A DNA stretch of 64,000 bases from Cadophora sp. MPI-SDFR-AT-0126 (lineage: Eukaryota > Ascomycota > Leotiomycetes > Helotiales > Ploettnerulaceae): contig JAGMVK010000007.1 of assembly GCA_020747065.1 (NCBI GenBank), positions 558,001 to 622,000 on the forward strand, read 5' to 3'. Below, in pieces: positions 32,192 to 45,000 of this stretch. The notes below the pieces were generated by a model that ran no database searches, was not told the DNA's origin, and saw only the letters and a program-made list of their open reading frames with translations. Each line of letters begins with the position of its first letter. Positions within the stretch are counted from its first letter, which is position 1. The position numbers were made by a program, and so were the translations under genes.

Positions 32192-35100
32192 TCAAACCAA
32201 CGCACCCCGTCCACCAACCCTCAACAGCGCGTCTTTCTGCTCCTCGCTAATCTCCAAGTGAGGCAAACTCCTCACTCCCTTTCCATCAGGCGCGCCAATG
32301 AAGCCAATTCCAACCAGGTAGGCGAGATACTTTCCCATGATCTCCTCGTCGACATAGCCACCGGATGATAAGTCCTGGCCGGTGAATTGGATGTCGGACT
32401 TCAGCGAGGCGGTGGCGTTGGGGTCGGACATTTCGGGGGCGATGGTGTCGGCTGGGAGGGACGTGGTTGCGAAGTGGTAGAGTGGCATTCTGGTTTTGTT
32501 GTGGTTAGTAGGGTGTCAAAATGAGCGGAAGAGCAAGAGCAAAAGCGGGGGAGAATAGGGGGAAATTGGAAAGAGGGAAATCAAGAAAAGAACCTACAAA
32601 GCATGTTGTTCCCTCCCATCGCCCTCACCCTGACTAGCAGCATACTCCTCCAACTTCCCCTTCCATACCTCATACTCCACCTCAGGCACGCTCCACCCAT
32701 AGCTTTCAAGCATAGCAAGATACTGACTGAACGTCAAGCGCGGATGACTCGTCACCTGCGCGACAGCCAATTCCTTCTTCGGCGGACTCAACGCACTCGC
32801 AACGACTACGCGCGCTACATGGCTGACAGGGACTTGGTTTACCGTATTTGAGATTCTTGGGCGGCACGATAGCTGGATACAGCCCTTCGCCATGCGGATC
32901 AGGAAATCATCCGTGTTTGTGACACCGCTACTGGGATCACCGGTCACGTATCCAGGACGGATGATAGTCCCGCGTAGGCCGCGCGAGCCCGCCGCGCGGA
33001 CGAGATACTCGGACACCCATTTGCTCTGGCCGTAGCCTGTCCCAAGACCAGTCGCGCTGCCGGAGAGATCGTCGTCTTCCGAGACGGGAACGCCGGAAGC
33101 GGACTGCTTGACAAAGTAGTCTGTGTCGAGGACGGAGGTGGAGGAGACGAAGGCGAGGTGCTTGGGCGTGCCTGTCGAGCAGAGTGACAGGATGTCCAGC
33201 GTGCCTTGGACGTTGGCGGGGCGGAGGTTGGAATACGGGTAGACCCAGTGGACGAGGGCGCCGTTGTGGATGATTACGTTGGCGTCTTGAGCTACTTTTG
33301 CGAATGTTGCTTCGGAGAGCCCTAAGCGAGGGGCGCCGAGGTCGCCTACTACGCAGGTTATTCGAGACTCCCAGGAGGGATCCCAGACGCCGTAGGCTTG
33401 GCAGGTTTGTGTTACTCGGGAGAGGGCCGCGGTTGGGTCGAGGGCGCGGACGTGTGCGATTACTTTGATGGGTGGGGAGGGCCGGGTTAGGAGGTCCCGG
33501 AGGAGGTAGGCGCCTAGGAAGCCGGTTGCGCCGGTGAGGAAGACGGTTAGTGGGGTAGTGGGCGTGATGGGTGTGTCTGCTGATGGGAAGGATGCGGGAA
33601 GAGTCTTGAGAAGGGCTTTGGCATCAGCCGCGTAGTCGGCTACAGCTTCGGCTTGTACTTCTTCATTGTTGGTTGAGGATGTGCGGCGCTCGATCTGAGC
33701 GGCGAAGGTTTTGAGAGTGGGATTTTGGAATATCACGCTCATGTTGATCTTGATGCCGGGCCATCTGCGGTTGACTTTGAAGAGCATCTGCTGGGCAAGA
33801 ATACTGTGACCGCCAATGTCGAAGAAGGAGTCGTCCGGGCTGATGGTGCGCTCGTCAACTGTGGGGATGAGAGAGCCCCAGATACTAGCAACTTCTTTTT
33901 CGGTTTCGGAGAGATCGGCATGTTTGCCTTGTGGTCTTGCAGCAGCGAGTTGGGCTGCGTCGGGGAATGGGAGTGCGGGCTTGTCTTTCTTGCCATTGGG
34001 ATTTAGAGGAAATTTGTCGAGTGGGATAATGACTTCAGGGATGGCGTAAGAGGGGAGCTTTTCCTTCAGGAATTGCTTCACGTCGTCTCCCAAAGGCCAG
34101 AATCGTCGCAGTCGTCCCTGAATTCCCTCTCCGGAAGTGTCGTCTTCTAGTCCCTTTTGTTCTAGCCACCTTGCCCATTTCTGCATATCTGGAACGATGT
34201 AGCTCACAAGTGTCTGCTCTTCGTCCTTATTTCTTCGAACAAGTGTAACATTGTCTAGAACCATCACATGATCCGAAAGGTATTTGTCGATTTCTCCCAG
34301 TTCGATTCTGAATCCTCGGATCTTGACTTGGTCGTCTGCACGACCGACACACTCCACGTCTCCCGTTGGCATATATCGACCAAGATCGCCAGATCTGTAC
34401 ATACGATCTCTCGGTCCCTGGTAGAACTCTCTCCAAGGCTCTTCGCCAAGAGACTTGGCGGCTTTCTTGTCCTCCTCAATCCACTTGGAGTTATCGACGA
34501 ACCAGCTGTCCACGAACTTGGTCTTGGTGAGCTCATCACTGCCGAGATAACCTTCAGCCAGTCCAGCTGCGCGAACATAGATTTCTCCAATTTCGCCTAC
34601 ATCGCAAATGCGATTACGATTCTCACGGTCCACGATGAGAAGCTGAACGTCCTTCATGCCCTTTCCTGCGGGAATGACATTGCCCATATTTTCTAGGTAT
34701 TCCGGATCCGAAGCTCGGCTCGGAATCTCGTAGTAGCTGACCGCTCGCTGTGTCTCGGTTGTGCCGTACATGTTCACAATGAACACATTTGGAGCCAGCT
34801 TTTGTAGAGACTTGCAATCTCGCTTAATCAAGATATCTCCAACGAAGAATGAGTGGTGCAAGGCTGGAAATTCAGCACTAGCTCCACCAACCAAAATCTG
34901 GCCCATAGCAGGTGTCAGGTGAGTGACTGTAGCGCCATGTTCGCGCATCCATTCGGCTAGTCTCTCATGCTGGATGTCGTCCTTGGAAGGCACCAAAAGT
35001 TGAGCTCCCAGGAAGAGAGGTGTGAAAATATCTCGTTGGATAGGATCATGTGCGATACCTGATAACATCGTGAACTTGTCATTCTTTGTAAGGTTGAATC

Positions 35101-35800
35101 TCTCAGCCATCCAATCGAAGTAGTAGGCCAGCGAGTAATGTCTGCCTCGGACGCCCTTGGGTCGGCCTTCGGATCCAGATGTAAAAGATAGAGTAGGGGT
35201 AGAATCTGGTCCAACCACCACGCCAGGACTCTTGGCCTTCAAAGAAATCTGATCTGCCAGAACATCCTTCCCGTTGATGTCGCCACCAACAAGCGCTCCA
35301 TCATCCTTGAGTTCCAATCCTGGAACCTCGGTGCGAAGTTGCAAGTTCTCTTTGATGAAGTCTCGAACCTTGTCCGTCAATTCTCCAGCCTCTCTCGTGG
35401 CTTTGTCGATAACAACCAAAGCCTTAGGTCTGGCAACATCAAGATAGATGTTTTGGCGATCAGGAGGATATGAAGGATCAATCACCGAGAATGTCGCTCC
35501 AGCCTTCAGAATTCCCATCACCGTCACGACCAAATCAACACCACGATGACTGTAGGACATAACCACATCTCCTCTCTGCACACCTGACTGCACTAGATGG
35601 TGAGCTAAAATGTTTGAGGCTTCATTGATCTGGCGATATGTGAATTCTCGTCTTGGTGAGGATCCTGATGCAGTTTCAACGACACATGGTCGGTCTGGAT
35701 GTGATTCGGCATTTGCAGAGAATATTTCTTGGATAGCTCCTCGGTATGCAGACCAGTGAAGGTCGGCTGTGGGATCTGGAAGATCTGGTTTGGTTGCCAT
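32192..35800 (-). CDS. LYS2: L-2-aminoadipate reductase (alpha-aminoadipate reductase large subunit)
   Basis: Two exons on the minus strand (35800-32598, 32489-32192), intron phase 2, 1166 aa, close to other filamentous-fungal Lys2 proteins. Domains in order: an adenylation domain with the P-loop TSGSEGRPKGV (about residue 207), YRSGDLGRY (about 471) and the A10 motif NPNGKKDKPALPFP (about 615); a carrier domain with the phosphopantetheine serine in FFDIGGHSILAQQM (about 670); and a terminal thioester reductase with the NADP motif LTGATGFLGAYLL (about 755) and GYGQSKWVSEYL. It activates 2-aminoadipate, tethers it and reduces it to the semialdehyde in fungal lysine biosynthesis. The intron falls near the C-terminus, so gene models lacking the last 99 residues would be wrong. 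It is divergent from the next gene. Confidence 0.95.
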
Positions 35801-36555
35801 TGTGTTCTAGGGGTGAAAATGGAAATACGGGAGGCAGATAGAAGACGAATTGACTCCTCAAGGTAGATATGATGAGAGATCTAGTCAGGTGCAAGTGGGG
35901 TGAACCAGTGACTAACACCTAGTAAACCGGATGCACTAGATGTCCAATTGTTTTGTTGTTTTCAGTCAAGTAAGTATTTCAAATTGAGGGATTCCACAGT
36001 AGTCTAATTCCTAGACTGCTGTGGGTTTTTGGGGAAAAGGAGAGAAGAGTGAAGGAAATATCAGAGTAAATAAATACACGAGGCAGAGTCACACGTTGAT
36101 ACAAAATTTACCTTAAATTCTCAGCCTTGCGAAAATTGTGTGCCGTCATCGGAGTCACGTGTCATTACCCCTAATTTGTTCTGGCGGGCGGCTAGCGCCA
36201 GGGCTGAGGCGAGTTGGAATGAGGATTGGATTGTCCAAATTTAGTATCAACATGATGGCATTCCCAAATTGTGTCCAGATTTCCACCGAATAAACAATTG
36301 TGCTTCATTACTTTCTCTTGGTTCTTGTATCTGCTAGTGTTTTCTGCTTTCTGTTTCGCATCGTTGCCCTCTTCACCAAGGCTCAAGACACCACGCGAGA
36401 CCCTCGGACCGCGTCTCGCAAGGACGAAGTCAAGGATACACGATCACCAGATATCTCGACGGCTACAGACCTCGAATCCAAGTCTCTCGATGCGGTCTTG
36501 ATCGATTGCCAATCTGCGGCTACTTTCTCTTCAACAGCGGCTGCAATCCTTCACA
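35801..36555. other. Divergent promoter between LYS2 and a membrane-protein gene
   Basis: Intergenic, 755 nt, with TCACGTG near 36155 (a bHLH-type E-box core). Open frames at 36271-36722 overlap the leader and the start of the next gene, and look like chance frames. Confidence 0.5.
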
Positions 36556-38412
36556 ATGCCTGTTCAACGAACAATCATGGGCAGGCCAGTACGGCCTATG
36601 GCTCCTCGGCGAATGGCAGTTTTACTGGGTACAATTGCTGTATTCGCAGTGATTACTCTGGTATTCACACTACCGAATTCGATACCGGCAGGTCCATCAC
36701 TCGGCAGATTTACAGACCATAAAATATCGATGCCAAAGATGCCTAAGAAGCTGTCGCCTAGCATCCTCAACCCCTTCAGACCAGCAGCACATGCTCCGCC
36801 AGTCCAGAAGAACAGCACAAGTGGAGAAGCATCATGGTACACGAATTGGAATTGGCTGAGTCCTTTCTCCTCTTCGGTGACTCTGGATGAGAATCGATCG
36901 CTACTCCCTCCATTGCAGGACCGACCACCGATCTATACATATTACGATCATACATCGAAGAAGGATGAGGAGCTCAAGAAAGCTGAGAATGCTATCTTGG
37001 TGACATGGAGGAGGGCATGGTGGGCACAAGGCTTCAAGCCAATAATTCTCAGCCCTGCCGAAGCCATGAACAATCCGATGTACGCAGAATTGCAAATGAA
37101 GGAATTAGAGGAGCAATTGAAGACCGAAATCTCGAGGTGGTTGGCTTGGGAGAACATGGGAACTGGTTTACTCTGCAATTATTTGCTGCTCCCCATGGGG
37201 TCTTATGAGGATCCCCTGCTGGCATACCTGCGAAGAGGTGATTACCCAAAATTGACTCGATTCGACAATCTGGGAAGTGGAATGTTTGCTGGGCCTAAGG
37301 CGGATATCACAGCAGCTGTGAAGGAAGCATTGGCGAACAAGGATTTAAAGACTGCGAAGAGCTTCATTGATTCTGTGAAGCCAGATACCTTCGAAATCGA
37401 ACCGAAGCACGACTCCCTGGCATACTATGATGCAAGGACTGTCCAGGACAAGTACCCCAAGATTGCTGACGACATTGTTGGGAAGGGTGCTGGAGGATTG
37501 GAAATCTTGAACAAGCTCGTTGTGTCTCATCTCCACGGAACATGGCAGAACATCTTCGCGAAAGGTATCGCGGTCCTCAAACCACATCCAGACCACATGT
37601 CCTACGCCGTTGAACCTGCCCTGAAGCTAGCCAAGTTCCTGTCACAATGCCCAGAATCACCCATGCCGGCCTCTTGTCCTCCCAACCTTCCGCGGTGCAA
37701 GCCATGCGTAGCATCTACACCCATGAAGATCACCACTCCCGAACACTACCTCAACACAACCGATCTTTACACAATCGGCACTGTCCCCCACCCCTTCACA
37801 ACCGCGATACTAACCGCTTTCCGCTCCGATATCGACATCCCCTGGATTAGACGCACTTCGAGCCGTGATCCATGGCTCACAACCCTCACGCAGCGCCTCC
37901 TGGGCGCCGGCGTCTCAGGCGCACCTCGCGTCATAAAATTCAAAGAAGCAGTCGCCTCCCGTTTCGGCACCGCTCACTCCCTCTGGATCACCGCCGAGAA
38001 AGACATGCCTACTGACTTGGACTGGCATTTCGGCTTTACGATCCCCCGCAACGCCACTGACACCGGCAAATCCGAAACTCCAGTCCCCGGACCCGAACGT
38101 AGACCCAAACCGGTCGCTGATCCGAAAGATGGACCTGTGCCTTCTGAGGAGGATGTCGCGAAGGAGAAGGAGCTGTTGAAGCGGGCGAAGGAATTTGGAG
38201 CACAGAGGAGCGCGGAAGAGGAGAAGTTGAGGGGAGCGATTGAGGCGTGGAATCTCGCGGATACGGAGGCATGGAGGTTTGCGAGGGCGTTTTTGGCGAG
38301 GAGTAGGGTTGAGAGGCTGAAGTGGGAGGAGGAGGAGAAGAGGTATGCAGGTGGCGCGGGGGCGGAGAGGGGGAAGAGTGAGGGGTGGGGGAGGTGGTTC
38401 GATGACAGGTAG
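36556..38412 (+). CDS. Conserved fungal type II membrane protein of unknown function
   Basis: Single exon, 618 aa. A basic 19-residue cytosolic N-terminus is followed by a transmembrane anchor (VLLGTIAVFAVITLVFTLP) and a large lumenal domain. This is the topology of Golgi glycosyltransferases. The lumenal part has conserved-looking stretches (PIYTYYDHT, VTWRRAWWAQGFKPIILSP, LAWENMGTGLLCNYLLLPMG) and a Cys cluster (CPPNLPRCKPC). The C-terminus is a charged coiled-coil-like region. I recall similar uncharacterised proteins across Pezizomycotina but no defined activity. Processing of a sugar nucleotide or glycan is possible from topology only; no DXD motif stands out. Confidence 0.75.
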   Translation: MPVQRTIMGRPVRPMAPRRMAVLLGTIAVFAVITLVFTLPNSIPAGPSLGRFTDHKISMPKMPKKLSPSILNPFRPAAHAPPVQKNSTSGEASWYTNWNWLSPFSSSVTLDENRSLLPPLQDRPPIYTYYDHTSKKDEELKKAENAILVTWRRAWWAQGFKPIILSPAEAMNNPMYAELQMKELEEQLKTEISRWLAWENMGTGLLCNYLLLPMGSYEDPLLAYLRRGDYPKLTRFDNLGSGMFAGPKADITAAVKEALANKDLKTAKSFIDSVKPDTFEIEPKHDSLAYYDARTVQDKYPKIADDIVGKGAGGLEILNKLVVSHLHGTWQNIFAKGIAVLKPHPDHMSYAVEPALKLAKFLSQCPESPMPASCPPNLPRCKPCVASTPMKITTPEHYLNTTDLYTIGTVPHPFTTAILTAFRSDIDIPWIRRTSSRDPWLTTLTQRLLGAGVSGAPRVIKFKEAVASRFGTAHSLWITAEKDMPTDLDWHFGFTIPRNATDTGKSETPVPGPERRPKPVADPKDGPVPSEEDVAKEKELLKRAKEFGAQRSAEEEKLRGAIEAWNLADTEAWRFARAFLARSRVERLKWEEEEKRYAGGAGAERGKSEGWGRWFDDR

Positions 38413-39337
38413 ATCCTGGACGGGTTGTAAGAGCGCTTGTGAAACTACGATGGGTTTTGCGGTTCTGTTTTTAGTTTGCTCTATACCTGGATTGAATTGA
38501 GAAGGGAGGATACCTATGGGTTAGTGCGCTAAATTACCGGGAGTTAAGAGGATAGCCGAATGTGCTTGGCTTCCTGTATTATAAGTTAATGACATGTAAA
38601 AGTACCATTCACAAATTGTCTACCAAGCCCATGTCGTGGCATCTGTTAACATTGTGAGTGCTCACCCGTAAACTTGTGGACTGGGAGTATGACAAAGAGA
38701 TCCATTGCATTGCTTTTGATATACCCAACCCATCCGCCCCAACCACGCTCCCGATGATCGTAAGCAGGTTGAATTGCTCAACCAGTTATCTACACTGGTT
38801 TATGCGGTCAAGTCGAAATTGCACCGCCAACTCGATATAATATGATTTTTTTCCTCCCCAAGACTTAGATGTTGAAGTCTGGTCTATCCACCACCCAACA
38901 CGCCTCGCCCAGCACTGAAAGGTAACGTACGCAGAGAAACGAAGGAAACAGAAGAAGACAAGAGAGGGGATATGAGACGGATGTTGAGATCCTCCCCCCC
39001 CCCCTTTAAACAACATGAAATGAGACACGTGCATATATGTATCTGGGATGTTGAGATCCTCCCCATTTTCACGATCGTATCGAGATGACATCTGTATGAA
39101 GTCAGTGTACATTCAACTTCTCCAGAGCTTGTGGTAGCAAAACTGACCAGCTATAGCTATAGTTCATGCCAGCCGTTCCGGGCTCCTCCCATCAGGTGAT
39201 TGTAAGGGAAAAGAGACGGGAAGAAAAAAAAGAAAGAAGCAACAGACAGGGATAGAGAATAGAAGAAAAGAAAGACAAAAGGAACTAAAGAAGAGAAAAA
39301 AACAGTTAAAGAAACCCCCCTCCTTCCTCCCCCAAAC
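38413..39337. other. Intergenic region with a short direct repeat
   Basis: The 19-mer GGATGTTGAGATCCTCCCC occurs at 38979-38997, running into a poly-C tract, and again at 39046-39064. The rest is AT-rich 3' flanking sequence of two convergent genes. Confidence 0.6.
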
Positions 39338-40434
39338 CTAAACAACCGTATCCCCACCCATCTCACCGCTCAACTCCCTACTAGTGACACCTCTTCTGGC
39401 CTCTCCATTCCTCTCATTCTCAACAGAACCATTTGTCTTCAGGTCAGAAATCGACGAGCTGTTTGAAGTATTTGGGGAGGGGGAACCGGTGGTGTTGGAG
39501 GTGGGATCATTTGACAGGTAGGTTGTGGAGGAGTTGGATGTGAGAGATTTGGTGGATGAGGAGGAGGAGGGGGAGGAGGATGAGTCGCGCTCTGAGAGGA
39601 GAGCCCGGATGTGGGGGTTTAGCCTGGTGGGAGAGGGGGTGTTAGTTAAACTCTTGCTCAACTTTCACAGTCTCCTTCTTTTTCCTCCGTTTATGAAAAG
39701 GAAAATTTTTTTGTAAGGCAATGGCCCCCAACATGAAGCAGTCACGTTCTCTCATATCAAGAGTTGACGAAAACGAGGGGGGGTTTGGCAAGACACATAC
39801 CACATCCCCTCCAACTGGCTCGCACTCATATTCTTAGCCCCAGATATATAACCACGGCACGTTTCAGCACCACAGAAGCAATCGAAGCCTTGAGCCATGT
39901 CCCATTCTGTCGATGGGTAGAAGAAGGTCAGTTCGTCGCCGGGTTTGAGACCTTTTGGGCCAGCGAAGATGCCGAGGGAGGTGGGAGAGAGGTCAAACGT
40001 CTGGAGGATTGTTAGTTCTTGGGTTTGCTTAGGCTATTTTAAATACTGTGGAGAAATGAGAAGGGTGAGACATGACTTTCTCGTAAACATTCAGAAACTT
40101 AACCAAGCTACGCTGGCCAAGAAAGAAGATGACGAAAAGTTTCATAGCAAATGAGAAACGAAAGACGTACCAGACTAGGCTCACAGCTATGATTGATATA
40201 AACCAGATCACTATTCAGATTCAAATGCTCATCCTTCCCCATCTGCACAGTCGCATACGTCGGCCTGTCCGCTTTCGTACAAGGCGGGAACTCGAGTTTC
40301 GCGAAGAGTCCAAATGGTGGCACGCTGATCTTTGAGATGGACTTGGTGGTGAATTCCGAGGGGTTGCTGGGGAGTATGACTTCTTGGATGGAGGGGTGAG
40401 AGGGTTGTTTCCAGTACGGGGTGAGGGGTGCCAT
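39338..40434 (-). CDS. SET-domain protein, putative lysine methyltransferase
   Basis: Three exons on the minus strand (40434-40171, 40000-39801, 39623-39338) join in phase to 249 aa. The SET core motif NSDLVYINHSCEPSL lies at about residues 74-88 and spans the first junction. The pseudo-knot region continues with GLKPGDELTFFYPSTEWDM and a post-SET cysteine set, CFCGAETCRGYI. The C-terminal ~85 residues are Ser/Thr/Asn-rich and disordered. The upstream half of the SET domain is divergent and short. The family methylates lysine using S-adenosylmethionine. The substrate, histone or otherwise, cannot be told from sequence. Confidence 0.82.
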
Positions 40435-42054
40435 TTTTTGAGATGTTTAGGTTGGGAGAGTGGTGAAGCTGCTGGGCGGGCTGGTGGAAGAACTGGTTGC
40501 TTTGGTAGCTTGGTAGGTCTTGAAGAATGGTGCTTGGTTGCACTGAAAATGGAAAATATTTCTTCAAACTTATGCCTAAAGGCTTTAGATACCAGGAGAA
40601 AGCTGTTGTGGCTATTTGGAGAAGTTGCTGTGGGCCGAGCTTGGAAATTGAAAGTCGATAGTCTGAGACTGAGGCTTGAGGGTCTTTTAAATAGAAGTTC
40701 CAGAAAGATGTCGGGATTTTAGTTTGTCTGTATCCTGTGAATCAAAACTATGCTCTTTGAATGTTTGAGTATGAACGTACGATCCTGTGAATGATCCAAG
40801 GATTGAATGAGGGGTCTATGGCGGGGTATCTCCGAGGTTTTCGTGCCCTGTAAATATCCACAGATCCACACTTCCGGATCGGAATCAATGAATTCTATTG
40901 CCCTCTCTTTTCTCCGCTTCAACGAATTTTTGACTATTCGACAAGGTCGAAATTCACGAGTCCTTCAATCTATCTGAGAAACTTTGGCTTTGTAAAACTG
41001 TCAGACGGTCCTTTTTATGAGATCTCATCGGATGGATGGAGCAAATGATGAGATCAGATTCGTCATGTGCGGCTTTCTTTTCATGCAGGAACGATGTTAG
41101 TGGGTCAGGGTTCGTTGGGCTTGTGATTTCGCGGGGCTGAGTTCATCTCCAGCCCAGCCGTCGCTCGGCTGCGTGAGGACCGAAGGCTGAATTACCGAGG
41201 TGGCTGGGTGGAAAGTGGAGTGGTAGTTGGTCATGTGTACAGAGAAATAGAGATTGAACAGCTATCCACAACGTTATGAAACTTCCAAAGGATCCATAGG
41301 ATGAAGAAATGTATTGATAGCATGTAATCTCGTTTTGCGATATGTGTTGATGGCGGCTAATACTAGAATCCGAGTATACCAGGAAACACAATGACCTTGC
41401 AAGAACTAAATGCAGATCTGCAAGTTCATTCCCAGACTTTTTTTTATTCTTTTGAAGAAATTCGAGGACCGATGTCTCCGGGATTTGGTCGCTAGTGTTC
41501 TCCATAGCACACTGTGCTTTGTTTACAAGAAAAAGGGATTGCGTCCTTAAGCGAGTGGAGCCGATGCAAGTGGTTGAGGCGCGTCACCCCGAATCAACCT
41601 TCAGTGACGATACGAACATGCCCACAGCTTTGGCATATTGCCACAGAGGCAGAATCTGTGCTGCCTATCTGCACTCTTATCTGTATTACCATTTCTTGAA
41701 AAATTGCAAGCCAGCGCGCTTTTGGATTATAGATTACGGCAATGGATATTAACAATACGTCCAGAAGAAACAATATTGTGCCCCTTCGACCTCGGCAGGA
41801 CTGAGCTTCCCCTTCGCTTCTCTGGCAAGGATGATAATACTGCACGTATCAAGGCGCGAGTCTGAATCATTGAAGTATATGGGAAATTAGAAATTGACAA
41901 CGCAGTTTTCAGAGGCGGAGCCGGACTACTTTGGGAAGCACATGTATGACAGTAAGCAGAAAGATGACGATCGAGGGAAGCCGAAGACCTTGAGCAAGAG
42001 CTTTGAGTGAAAGCAACTTGATTTTGCCGTCATGTTGTGTTTCATCATAGATAT
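40435..42054. other. Intergenic region
   Basis: 1.6 kb with short ORFs only. Nothing recognised besides the promoter of the SET gene on the left and the terminator of the NLR gene on the right. Confidence 0.45.
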
Positions 42055-45000
42055 TCAGACATCTGCGGCAGGTACAGCTCTCTCCAGAGCTGAATTTTGG
42101 GATTCCTTCAAAGGTGCTGCGTCCTTCTCTCCCATTCCTTGCATCCCCTGCCAGCTTTTCATGTCTTCCTCACAGTATCCCGGTTGATCCGGAATGGGAA
42201 ACAGATGAAGAGATTTTGCTCCGTAGCTCTTCAGCAGCTCCTTGAATTGTCTCCTTAAGTTCTGATTACCATGTGAACTTTGGCTATTCTCAAGGATCCG
42301 CAGCGGCGTATCATAGTATTTGGACGGCCCCCTGCGCTCTAGTGTGGTCTCGGTAAGTACACTTAAAGCTGGAAGCCACTTTATTGGCCGACACTCAGGC
42401 CGATAAAATTTGCTGCCATCCTTAAAAAAATCGCTCAAGACTCGAGTGCAGCTACGAATCCTGGTTTGATTGATAGTATCTTGAGCTACTCCATTGGGAT
42501 CGGCTCCACAGTCGAGAAGCTCTCGAGCTACTTCGAAGTAGATTTCTGGCTTTTTAGAGAACAGAAGGGCCGTAAGCTGCAATGGAGTCATACTAGCAGA
42601 TTTTGAAGATGGATCGGCTCCGAGTTCTCGTAACAATATTTTGGTGATCGGTAGAACATCGTCTGTTCTGTTCGAGGAGAATTGAGATTTTTCTGTCAAG
42701 AACTGTCCTCCATAGCCAGCGTATATCGCCGCGGCCAAAACGCTGAATCCGTTAGGTGACATTAGATTGACATCGGCTCCTCGAGACACGAAAAGGCGTA
42801 GAAAGCGCTCGTTGTGGAAACCCACGGTGATATGAAGTAGTGTAGTTGCATCCATCCCCATTGCAAGGTAGGCATCGTTTACATAATTCTCGAAGGTGCA
42901 TTCGAACCCGAACATCTCTGTACCGTTGCGGTTTGAGCGATTCCTGGCACGCCCTCGCGAGTCGGTTGGCGACCAAAGTTCTGATGAGATCAAGAATTGC
43001 GCAAGCAAAGAATATGGTAAGTGGGCCGTTATTGTGGGCGTGAAGTCAATTGGATGAGATATGTCATCCAAAACAATAACCGTAGTCTCGTAAAAGTCCA
43101 TGTACCCAAGATATGTCAGCATAAGCATAAGCTTCGGAGCATGGCTTGACTCTGCAGTCCATACTGGGAAGCTTTCCTCCCAGGTCCATAGCATCTTGTC
43201 GATCATGCGATGGAGCCTAGATGGATCAAGTAGTTGTATGATCAAAGACTGGATTGTCGACTCCGTCTGAACCTCGCGAGTAATGCTTGCCCATTGACCA
43301 GCCAAAGCATTCAATAGCTCTGGCGGAGGTGACAAAGGCGGAAGGTCTGCAAGGTCTCGCACGTAAATGAGATAGATGCTGGCTTCCAAGAAGTTAGTTG
43401 AGTCGTCAGAGACTTGAAATAAGTGTGCTGGTCCGCTTATGATCCGCTGCGAAGTGAGAAACTCCTTGACCGTGTAGTGAGCAAGACGTATAATGTCGTT
43501 CTCGGGGGTATAAGATATCAAACATCTGCAGATTTCGATAGGCGCCATCGGATCCCAGGGCCTGTTTGCGGGACTATATGACTGAGAGTCTAAGTCCACT
43601 GACAAAGCATCGAGTAAAGCGTCAAGAGTGTTAATGACATTCGAGGACAGAATATGAAGGACCGTACGTGCCATCTGCTGGTTCTTTGTCGGTATGCTAC
43701 CAAGAATTCTTTCGTAAGTCTCGTCAAGTGTTTCTGGAAGCTGATACAAAGCAGCGCGAACCTCTGGCTCAGTATTCAATCTTTTTAGGCAGTCGATTTG
43801 ACAGAACACCCAGCGAAACCTATGGATGTTAGTAGTCGAAACCTATCTTAAATCGATCTGGTTTAGAAAGCTTACATGCCTTGCGCGCCGCGTACCAAAG
43901 CTGTAGCAACTTCTATCTTCAGAAGCTCAGGGAGTCGATTCAACTTGAGATCTCCTCTGAGGCTACTATGGACATATGTCCGGATATCTTCATCAACGTA
44001 CGGATTTGAAAGCGAAATGCTCTCAAATTTCGGCGACAATGCTCTTTCAATATCCACTTCTTTCCTACTCGCAACCAAGAGTTGTATATTCTCGAATCTC
44101 TCGTTGTCGAGAGCTTTCACCAAGAAGTTCAGAAGTCTCTCCCGATCTTTGGCCTCGTCCAGGGCATCAATGAGGATGAAGACACGAGAGAATCTTTGCA
44201 CGAGGGTACAGAGGACTGATGATAGGCGTGGCAACGATGGCTGCCCACCATCTTGAGCTAGGTGATCCAGGTCTGCCGTCAAGTCTTTAAGCTGCCGACT
44301 GAGTTGGTTGATGATCCATCGAAGTAGATGCTCTGTTTCGTCTTGGTCTCGGGAAAAATCACAGTAGTAGTAGGCGTGGGCGAATTGGTCGGTGCTGTCA
44401 GTAGTACAACAACTTCTGATGTTCTCTACAATGTACGAGAACAAGACTGTCTTGCCAGCTCCTGGAATGCCATGAACCCATAGCGCCCGGGTCGTGAGTG
44501 TCTTCCAATTGATATACTCTGGTGATCGAGTAAGCCACTGCCGTTTCAAGTCAGACCCAGCTTACGATGGCCATGCAAGGTCTTTTTCGACAGCAGCATA
44601 ATCTTACCTGGCCAGTGTGTTCTTCATGAAGCTCGCACGCACGATTATGATTTGGCGACGGATCGGTTGTCACCAACCATTTCAACACCTTATCGAAGTG
44701 GAATGCTGAAAACAGTTTCCTTGTCAACAGGCTAGTATATTCGCATGATTTCCGGTTGTGACTAACCTTGACTCGCTGTCTGGATGGAGTTGACCTGATG
44801 CCAAATTTGTTTGACATCTTGACTATTGAGATATCTTCATTAATGAGTTCCCTTCGAGCTACATGCAGTACGTACGCAGAGTCTACCGTCAATCCAAGAA
44901 CGATCGTAGCCTTATACCTCCCTATCTGCTCGATCAACTTGGTCGCACGATCTCTTTTGAAAGGCCAAGCAAGAGCTGCAAGGGATTTTGAAAGTCGTTG

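Noticed and set aside
32594..35800. LYS2 as a 1068-aa single-exon protein
   Set aside because: A consensus donor at 32597 and an in-phase downstream exon add the last 99 residues.
36300..36722. 140-aa ORF overlapping the type II membrane protein start
   Set aside because: The other frame has a clear membrane anchor and long conserved domain; this one stops early.
41495..41865. Short ORFs in the NLR downstream region
   Set aside because: Three overlapping frames on both strands, none with recognisable motifs or splice context.
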